NCBI GenBank assembly: GCA_038131695.1
Contig: JAYPQA010000034.1
Location: 1-5,236, forward strand
DNA length: 5,236 nt
Source: JADHLK01 sp038131695
GTDB lineage: Bacteria; Pseudomonadota; Alphaproteobacteria; Puniceispirillales; Puniceispirillaceae
Direction of reading: 5' to 3'
Shown one piece after another: positions 1 through 5,236 of this stretch. Both the position numbers and the translations under genes were made by a program. How positions within the stretch are numbered: the stretch's first letter is position 1; each line of letters begins with the position of its first letter. The notes under the pieces are model-generated. The model did not search any database, had not been told where the DNA came from, and saw only the letters and a program-made list of their open reading frames with translations.

Positions 1-792
1 ATATAGTATAGCTACCATGATAAGCCGAGTGGGATATATTTACAAAATCAAGCTGGACGGCCGCGGCCAGCCGTAAAATCACCTGACACATATCTTCAAG
101 GGTCAGCCCTCCCTCAAGAAATTCATCAGCACTAATCCTCACACCCATAGTGCTTTTCGGCCCCACCATCCGGCGCATGGCCAAAGCCGTCTCCATAACG
201 AGCCGCATCCGGTTTTCAAAAGAACCGCCGTATTCATCTTCACGCTGATTGGCAATCGGGGACAAGAATTGCTGGAGCAAATGACCATGTGCCAGCTGCA
301 ATTCAATCCCGTCCAGCCCGGCCTCCAGCAGATTGGCGGCAACATTGCAATGGGCGTCCACCACTGTCTTAATTTCCTGAACAGTCATGGGATGCGGAGC
401 CGGTGCGGTGGCGGTCCATGGAATGGAAGAGGCAGACCAAGCTGCCATTCTAGCAAAATTCCCATCAATATGGCGACCCAGATGCAAGACCTGGCCGAAG
501 AGGCGTCCCCCCTCACCTTGAACCGCTTTGGCAATTTCGCGGAATTTTGGAATCGCCTTTGCCTCATAGCCATTGACCCCCTGCTGGCGGCCCAGCGAGG
601 ATTTATGCACCCGTATTCCCTCAAAAATGATGCGGCCCGCCCCGTCTGCCGCCCGGTGATATGCTAAATGGCGGTCGGATGGCAGATTATTATACCAAAA
701 TTGGTGGGTGGGCTGGCACAAAATACGGTTACGCACTTCTGTCTGACCGATTTGCTGGGGCGGAAAATATGAGGATAAAAGGTGCTTTCCAT
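1..792 (-). CDS. NADH:flavin oxidoreductase, Old Yellow Enzyme / 2,4-dienoyl-CoA reductase-like (N-terminal part, cut by window edge)
   Basis: This is an FMN-binding TIM-barrel oxidoreductase, a family that reduces activated C=C bonds (enones, dienoyl-CoA) with NAD(P)H. The ATG at 792-790 begins MESTFYPHIFRP. After an apparent base loss in the CCCC run at 757-760, the remaining frame is open to position 1. About 260 residues are visible: IGQTEVRNRI near the start, LGRHIDGNFARM in the middle, the active-site stretch LAHGHLLQQFLSP near residue 167, YGGSFENR near 190, GVRISADEF and VNISHSAYHGSYTI at the edge. These match the long OYE relatives such as 2,4-dienoyl-CoA reductase and trimethylamine dehydrogenase. 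Such proteins often carry a C-terminal FAD/NAD domain and run to about 650 residues, so more than half may lie outside the window. It is last in the visible operon, 14 bases after the ligase stop. The family is secure; the substrate is unknown. Confidence 0.9.
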
Positions 793-803
793 CTTCCTGC
801 CTT
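793..803 (-). promoter_or_regulatory. Ribosome binding site of the flavin oxidoreductase gene
   Basis: On the minus strand the 14-base gap before the ATG at 792 reads AACAAGGCAGGAAG. AAGG (803-800) sits seven bases from the start, a normal Shine-Dalgarno spacing; AGGA (798-795) is probably too close. This purine-rich stretch supports the choice of ATG at 792 although the frame is broken a few codons later. Confidence 0.45.
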
Positions 804-806
804 GTT

Positions 807-2095
807 CTAGGTATTGCGCAGATCTAAAATCGCGGCTCAGCGATTTGTCTGATTGAAAATCGCCGTTCGGTCAACCCGCTCAGCCATTGGGCGCACCCCG
901 ATAGCAGCCCGCACCGCCTCGGCAATTCGATCAATATCGGCCTGCGGGCCGGCATCCACCAACAATCGCAGCCGATCAGCAGACAGCGGATCATCTGCCA
1001 CTTCATGATCCACAATAATTTGAAATTCGCCAACCTGTCCATCTGTAAGCAACAGGTCTGTCACAATTTCTGGGTTGACTAGCATACCCTTGACTTTGAC
1101 CAAATCATCGGCGCGCGATGGCATGCCCACAAACCGGTCTGTCCAGCTGCCGCAGTGTGGGCATTGGGCGGTGCTTAGGGCGGCAAAATCTCCCATCGCA
1201 TAGCGTAGCAAAATCGTGCCGCGCCGATCCAGATGTGATAAAACTGACAGGCCGCGTTCCCCTTCTGGAAGCGGTGCATGGTTTTCTGGGTCCACCACCT
1301 CAAAATAAAAATGATCTGGGGCAGGGTTGTGATATCCAGATTCAGGACAACATTCTACGGCTCCCACCTGCATTTCAGTTGCGGCATAAGAGATACTGAC
1401 AAATGCATCTGTCTGGCCAATGCGCCGCATCCGGTCTGTCAAATCGCGGCGCATTTCACCACTGACCGCCTCGCCGGTTACAAACGCAAGCCGCACAGAT
1501 GAAAAATCAGCGCCCATTTCCTCAGCCCGCATGAGCACCCGCCGCACATAGCTGGTCACACCCCACAAGATGGTTGCTTTGGTCCGATTGTATCAACCAC
1601 TCATCCAGACCGGCGGTCCAGTGAAAATGGGAGGGGCCGGCCGGCAGCGGGCTGATCACCGGACCTTCATCACATTGGCCGCCGCTATTGTGCGATAGGC
1701 CCTGTAGGGATATAAGGTCATCGGGCAGAGATTGCCACACAATCGGTTATGCACTTGTCTGATTTCCAGCGCCCGCTGGTTGGCTGTCAGCGTATTAAAA
1801 TTAGCTGGTGGAATAAAAGGGGGTCGGTTGCCGCCGGTCCCGGTGGTATGCATCACATCCCAATGGATAGGCCTCTTCCTCCAGCCCTCCTTCAGGCAAA
1901 AAAACCGGCTCAGCGGCATAGTCCTTGAAATCACCGGCGCAGGTGAATATCAGCCAGGCTTTATATCGCCGCGCAGCCCCCATTTCCGAAAGCGGCCGGT
2001 AATACGGTGCCGGGAAGCACAAACCATTGTCCGGGAAAATTTTCTTCTGAATGGCAGATCACCGAACGGCTTTGAAAAGGCAGATCGGCGATCAT
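807..2095 (-). CDS. PaaK-type AMP-forming acyl-CoA ligase (phenylacetate--CoA ligase family), frameshifted
   Basis: This family adenylates a carboxylic acid with ATP and transfers it to CoA. The start ATG at 2095-2093 overlaps the upstream stop as ATGA and opens MIADLPFQSRSV. The span reads through at least six frame changes. Pieces in order are YYRPLSEMG (about 2010), DYAAEPVFLPEG (about 1915), the nucleotide-binding loop WDVMHTTGTGGNRPPF (about 1865-1815), NLCPMTLYPY and RTIAAANVMKV (to about 1663), then VISPLPAGPSHFHW. The long intact part follows: ILWGVTSYVRR, SYAATEMQVGAVECC, FEVVDPE, GERGLSVLSHLDRRG, LLRYAMGDF, a CPHC pair and SRADDLVKVKGMLVNPE, the hinge before the mobile C-terminal domain. 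The main frame stops early at 837; the family-like ending ILDLRNT and a TAG at 809-807 lie just beyond. The reconstructed length of about 430 residues equals the usual PaaK size. The acid substrate is unknown; phenylacetate itself is not implied. Confidence 0.88.
2092..2095 (-). other. ATGA stop/start overlap joining amidohydrolase and ligase genes
   Basis: The amidohydrolase ends ...RVFRLDK with TGA at 2094-2092, and the ligase ATG occupies 2095-2093, giving an ATGA overlap. Such overlaps commonly indicate translational coupling, so the two proteins are probably made together. Both ends are supported independently by protein similarity on either side. Confidence 0.75.
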
Positions 2096-2931
2096 TTGTC
2101 CAACCTGAAAACCCGCAGCGCATTGCTGCGTATAAAAGGTTTATAGGATCTGGCCTGCAAGCCCAGCGCGTCCACTTCCTGGCGGGTAGCGCTTCAAAGG
2201 TCAGCACCGGAAATCTGGCTGACCATCACCTGTGCGTCATAGCTGTCGATATAGCGCACAAAGCTGTCCGGCCATATTTCGGGATGGGCATCAGCGATGA
2301 TATAGACATTCTGGTGTTTGTACATCGCGATCATCTCATCTGTCCAGGGGATGCTGATGATTCCACCAGCTTCAATTCGGGAAAATGACAGGCGACCGGA
2401 TCCAGGCTGATCGGCCGGGTCGTGGACAGATTGCAGCGGGCGGCGCGGCTCATAGACCAGCGATCCCACCTCAGCAATATCGGAATATCCAGCTCAACAC
2501 ACTCCTGTATAACGGATACCAGCGCGCTCCCCGTCCGGGGCCAGCTCAAACCAATGCGATAGCCATGGCCCCGATAAAGCCATACCTCTACCGCCTGTTG
2601 CAGGGCGCGCACCCCGGCCATCCCCCGGCCGGTCCAGCCCGGCCAGACCATAAAAGCGGTCGGGAATTGCCGCACCGCCTCAGCCACCATGTCATAACAG
2701 ATGCCAGCTGCCCGGCAGCCCAGCTGGCCGGTTTTATTGGCCACCAGAAAGGCTTTTTCAATGCGGCCGCATCCATCCCAGCATTTCCTCATAGCTGTAT
2801 CCCTGCATCACCGAATCATCGCGGCCGAATTTGCTTTGTGAAAGCGGCCTGACCAGTCCGGGCGCATCTTGACGATTTCCGGGGCGGGTTGACCACCGTA
2901 TCGATGGCTAACAGCGTGATCGGCCGGTCAT
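2092..2931 (-). CDS. Amidohydrolase-2 family protein (metal-dependent hydrolase/decarboxylase-like), frameshifted
   Basis: This belongs to the amidohydrolase superfamily group that includes ACMSD and gamma-resorcylate decarboxylase, TIM-barrel enzymes that hydrolyse, hydrate or decarboxylate. The ATG at 2931 lies two bases after the upstream stop. Stitched pieces in order are RPITLLAIDTVVNP, EIVKMRPDWSGRFHKA, KFGRDDSVMQGYSYEEML (about 2835-2780), EKAFLVANKTGQLG, YDMVAEAVRQFP, GMAGVRAL, HWFELAPDGE (about 2550), CVELDIPI, GSLVYEPRRPLQSV, ISLDPVACHFPELKLV, IPWTDEMIAMYKHQNVYII, ADAHPEIWPDSFVRYIDSY, a shifted DFPVLTFEA near 2205, and the end RQEVDALGLQARSYKPF, NALRVFRLDK. About 280 residues is normal for the family. 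At least six frame changes occur, several where a C or A run looks one base short. An N-terminal HxH metal motif is not seen. The reaction is unknown; co-occurrence with acyl-CoA enzymes suggests a CoA-pathway intermediate. Confidence 0.85.
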
Positions 2932-2933
2932 TT

Positions 2934-4020
2934 TTAATCCTCTTCCTGCTCCCATATCTGAGCGATCAGGTCCAGCAGGATTCTGCCGACCTTCGAAACT
3001 GTAAAGGCGGCATCGCGCCAATAGCGCTGCATATCGCTTTCTGCCGCATAGCGGTGCACTGGCCATAATCTGCATTCCCGTTCGGTTACTTTTTCAGCGT
3101 TTCGGTGGTGACCAGCTTGGCCTGGGCGGCAGGCGCGCAACTCGCCTGATCAATGGCTCCTGGCCAGCCTTCGCGGGTGACAAGACGCGCCAAACAACCT
3201 CCGTTTATCTGGGCCAGCCGGTGGGCCAGCACTGAAAGGCCAATAGGCTGGCCGAACGTGCGCTCTCTACATGGCAAGGGCCGTATCCACCGCCGCCTGA
3301 GCTGTGCCAACCACCGCAGAGGCCAACCCGACCGCGCATAGAACAGGTTTTTTGAGGCACCTCCAAACCGCCGCCAACCGCCCGATGGCGCTTATCGGCA
3401 CCAGAACCGCATCAAAGCCACATCATAGGAAAGCGAACAGCATTGCCGATCTTGTCCAGCCGGGTCATGGAGACCCTTCGCATCTGGGCACTGCTAAAAA
3501 CAGGGTCACGCCCGCCCGCCGTGCTGGCCGGTCCGCGCGCGCTGCCACCACCATCTGCAAGGCAGCAGCGCCACGATCCAGATTTTCCGGCTGGTGATTT
3601 TCCAGCCCTCCTTTTTTTCAGCGCGGGTCTGCAAGGCCCGGCATCGCTGCCAGCCCCGGCCTCACTCAGCCGAGTGCAAAAGCCCCTCACCAGCCAGTAA
3701 ATTTGGCAGCTACTTTTTGCCCGGCTGGCAGAATAAGTAGCGTCATCATTCCAAACAGGCACCCGGTTATAGAGCAAGGCCGCCATCGTCGCATGATAGC
3801 CGAGCCGTTCCTGAATGATGGAGAGCTGGGCCCAGCTGCCGCCCAGCCCACCCTCTTTTTCGGGCAGAACCAGCTGGAACAGGCCCATTTCAGCAAATAT
3901 TTCCAGCAGGTGATCCGGCGGCTCGGCAGCCGCATACCGCCGCCTGACCTCCTCAGGCGGCAGATGCTTTTGCATCATCTTGTCTATCGCGTCACACAGA
4001 CTGGCCACTTCAAATGACAT
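2934..4020 (-). CDS. Acyl-CoA dehydrogenase, frameshifted
   Basis: This FAD enzyme family oxidises acyl-CoA to 2-enoyl-CoA and passes electrons to electron-transfer flavoprotein. The ATG at 4020 starts MSFEVASLCDAIDKMM, and the frame is clean to about 3735: IFAEMGLFQLVLPEKEGGLGG, WAQLSIIQERLGYHATM, ALLYNRVPVW. Later pieces in shifted frames are LSEAGAGSDA (about 3675-3645, the FAD/substrate loop), ALQTRAEKK and RKIWI (about 3660-3575), GVTLFL, VSMTRLDKIGN (3471-3439), NLFYARSG, VVGTAQAAVDTALA, FGQPIG (about 3257), VLAHRLAQ, ARLVTRE, AQAKLVTTETLK (to about 3088), YAAESDMQRYWRDA and the C-terminal LLDLIAQIWEQEED with TAA at 2936-2934. The total of about 362 codons is close to the usual 380. A GAA-GGT pair at 2994-2989 marks the likely EGTxEI loop with the catalytic glutamate, displaced from frame. 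It is the first gene of the minus-strand operon. Chain-length specificity cannot be assigned. Confidence 0.9.
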
Positions 4021-4090
4021 TTGCCCTAACCCAAAAATACTTTAAGGTTAAAAAAGCGTAAGGGGCGAATTCTTGAAAGGCAATCAATAA
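4021..4090. promoter_or_regulatory. Divergent intergenic region, probable back-to-back promoters
   Basis: This 70-base AT-rich gap lies between two start codons pointing away from each other, so it should hold promoters for both units. Short inverted pairs are visible: TTGCC (4021-4025) with GGCAA (4079-4083), and TAACC (4027-4031) with GGTTA (4046-4050). TAAGG is repeated directly at 4043-4047 and 4059-4063. A weak minus-strand promoter candidate is TTGCCT (4083-4078) and TACGCT (4060-4055), 17 bases apart. No convincing plus-strand -35/-10 pair was found. The role follows from position; the individual boxes are speculative. Confidence 0.4.
4075..4080 (+). promoter_or_regulatory. Ribosome binding site of the GMC oxidoreductase gene
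   Basis: GAAAGG precedes the ATG at 4091 by ten bases. It is an imperfect Shine-Dalgarno sequence at slightly long spacing. It supports the ATG at 4091, which is also where the N-terminal Rossmann motif begins at the expected distance. Confidence 0.4.
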
Positions 4091-5236
4091 ATGACAGCAG
4101 ATACTCTGGATGTGATCATTGTCGGGGCAGGGGCTGCCGGGGCCGCTGCTGCCTGGCGGCTGGCAGCTGGCGGGCTGAAAGTTGTCTGTCTGGAGCGCGG
4201 CGATTGGCAGCAAGAAGGGGATTTTCCGGCGGCAGATGATGATTGGGAAATCTTGCGCCAGACCCGCTGGAGCCCCAGCCCGGCCCAGCGCCGCCTGCCC
4301 TTTGATCTGGAAATTGACGCACAGGACAGCGAGATAAAGCCATTGGCCTGTGCGGCTGTTGGCGGCTCTACGATAATGTGGTCTTGTCATTTCCGCGCTT
4401 TCACCGTCTGATTTTACCTGAACACGGGACGGAGTCAGATGACTGGCCGGTTCAGAGGATCGCTACCTTATTATCAGCTGAATGAGAAATGATGGGGGTC
4501 AGCGGGCGGGCAGGCAATCCCGCCTATCCCGATGATGTTGCACCGGCTGACCCCGTCGTGCCCTTTCCAGCGGCGCCCAGGCGTATTGCACGCGCCTTTA
4601 TCGATCTGGGCTGGTCATGGTGGCCAGCTGATATGGCAATTAATCTGAGGCCCACGGGCCAGGGCGCGGCCAATGCACCCATTGCGGGCCATGCGAGCTG
4701 AACTGTCCGCATAAGGCCAAGGCAACCACAGATATTGTTTATTGGCCACTGGCCATCCAGCACGGAGCACAGCTGATTACCCGGGCGCGGGTGATTGAGA
4801 TACTGACAGATCAAGACGGGGCGGCCAGCGGCGTTGTCTATCTGGATGAGACCGGCACGAAACAGCGGCTATTTGCCCCGCGGGTGCTGCTGGCCGGTAA
4901 TGCGGTTGGCTCAGCCCGTTTGTTGCATCTGTCTGCCAGCGCGAAACATCAAAAAGGGCTGGCCAATCGTTCCGGGCTGGTTGGCAAACGCCTGATGCTG
5001 CATCCGCTAGCGCGGGTCACCGGCCTGTTTGCCGAGCCGGTTGACGGGCATAAGGGCATTTCCGCAGGCAGTTTTGTCAGCCATCATTTCTATGAAACAG
5101 AGGCCGGGCGCGGTTTTCAGCGTGGTTTTAAGCTGCAAGCCCTTGGCACACATGGCCCAGCGATGATGGCCAGCGGATCGGCCGGGCGCCGAATAGCCTG
5201 GGGCGGTGACCATCACCGCGAATTCCTGCGCCATTT
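4091..5236 (+). CDS. GMC (glucose-methanol-choline) family FAD oxidoreductase, frameshifted, cut by window edge
   Basis: GMC enzymes are FAD-dependent alcohol or sugar oxidases and dehydrogenases. The ATG at 4091 starts MTADTLDVIIVGAGAAGAAA, whose GxGxxG at residues 12-17 is the ADP-binding Rossmann motif, followed by VVCLERG at the end of beta-2. AAVGGSTIMWSCHF (to about 4390) is the second FAD signature. After breaks near 4390, 4410-4430 and 4487 (a short A run), the frame runs NPAYPDDVAP and ARAFIDLGWSWWPADMAIN. After a break in the C run at 4651-4653 it stays open to the window end: CTHCGPCELNCPHKAKA (4674 on), YWPLAIQHGAQLITRARV, GVVYLDE, LLAGNAVGSARLL, GLVGKRLMLHPLARVTG, DGHKGISAGSFVSHHFYE, RGFKLQAL. 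About 380 residues are present of a typical 500-550, so the C-terminal catalytic His region is outside. It diverges from the acyl-CoA cluster, suggesting an upstream oxidation step. The substrate is unknown. Confidence 0.9.

Noticed and set aside
269..667. A 132-codon plus-strand open frame
   Set aside because: It is antisense to the flavin oxidoreductase, which has an uninterrupted motif-bearing frame over the same bases.
837..1568. Treating the 243-residue ligase fragment as a complete small gene starting with TTG at 1568
   Set aside because: The TTG is an internal leucine of ILWGVTSYVRR. The nucleotide-binding loop and N-terminal half of the enzyme continue upstream in other frames to 2095.
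1732..2388. A 218-codon plus-strand open frame, the longest intact plus-strand frame
   Set aside because: It lies antisense to the ligase and amidohydrolase, whose family motifs are clear on the minus strand. Its translation is rich in Arg, His and Ser and shows no recognisable domain.
2385..2852. A 155-codon plus-strand open frame
   Set aside because: It is antisense to the amidohydrolase and consists of low-complexity Pro/Arg/His-rich protein typical of a shadow frame in GC-rich DNA.
4010..4390. A 126-codon minus-strand open frame spanning the divergent gap
   Set aside because: It is antisense to the GMC N-terminus with its clear Rossmann motif, and it runs into the start of the dehydrogenase; no protein family is recognisable.
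1..5236. Programmed frameshifting or a block of true pseudogenes
   Set aside because: Breaks are too many, occur in all genes on both strands and lack slippery-site structure. Conserved residues persist between breaks, which fits sequencing error better.
1..5236. Search for tRNA, CRISPR repeats, insertion-sequence ends, phage or defence genes
   Set aside because: I saw no cloverleaf, no regularly spaced repeats, no transposase-like protein and no terminal inverted repeats; nearly all bases belong to the five metabolic genes.

Overview
The window holds five protein-coding genes and almost no non-coding DNA. On the minus strand, in transcription order, are an acyl-CoA dehydrogenase (4020 to 2934), an amidohydrolase-2 family protein (2931 to 2092), a PaaK-type AMP-forming acyl-CoA ligase (2095 to about 807) and an Old Yellow Enzyme-type NADH:flavin oxidoreductase (792 to beyond position 1). 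On the plus strand, diverging from this block across a 70-base gap, is a GMC-family FAD oxidoreductase (4091 to beyond 5236). No RNA gene, transposon, CRISPR array or phage gene was seen.

The minus-strand genes are packed like an operon. Two bases separate the dehydrogenase stop from the amidohydrolase start, an ATGA overlap joins the amidohydrolase to the ligase, and 14 bases separate the ligase from the flavin oxidoreductase. The 4021-4090 gap is the only obvious place for promoters in both directions.

The gene content suggests a catabolic cluster working on CoA thioesters: an alcohol-oxidising flavoenzyme (GMC), CoA activation of an acid (ligase), alpha,beta-desaturation (acyl-CoA dehydrogenase), reduction of an enone or dienoyl compound (OYE family) and a hydrolase or decarboxylase of the amidohydrolase superfamily. 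The substrate cannot be read from the sequence; a cyclic or branched carboxylic acid is a reasonable guess. The GC-rich coding sequence and protein style suit an environmental Alphaproteobacterium, but that is an inference of low to moderate confidence.

The most important point for a reader is that every one of the five genes is interrupted by apparent single-base frameshifts, some four to five per kb. Conserved family motifs continue in another frame right after each break, and many breaks sit in short C or A runs that look one base short. This pattern fits uncorrected sequencing errors much better than gene decay. The annotation therefore gives whole-gene spans reconstructed across frames rather than single open frames.
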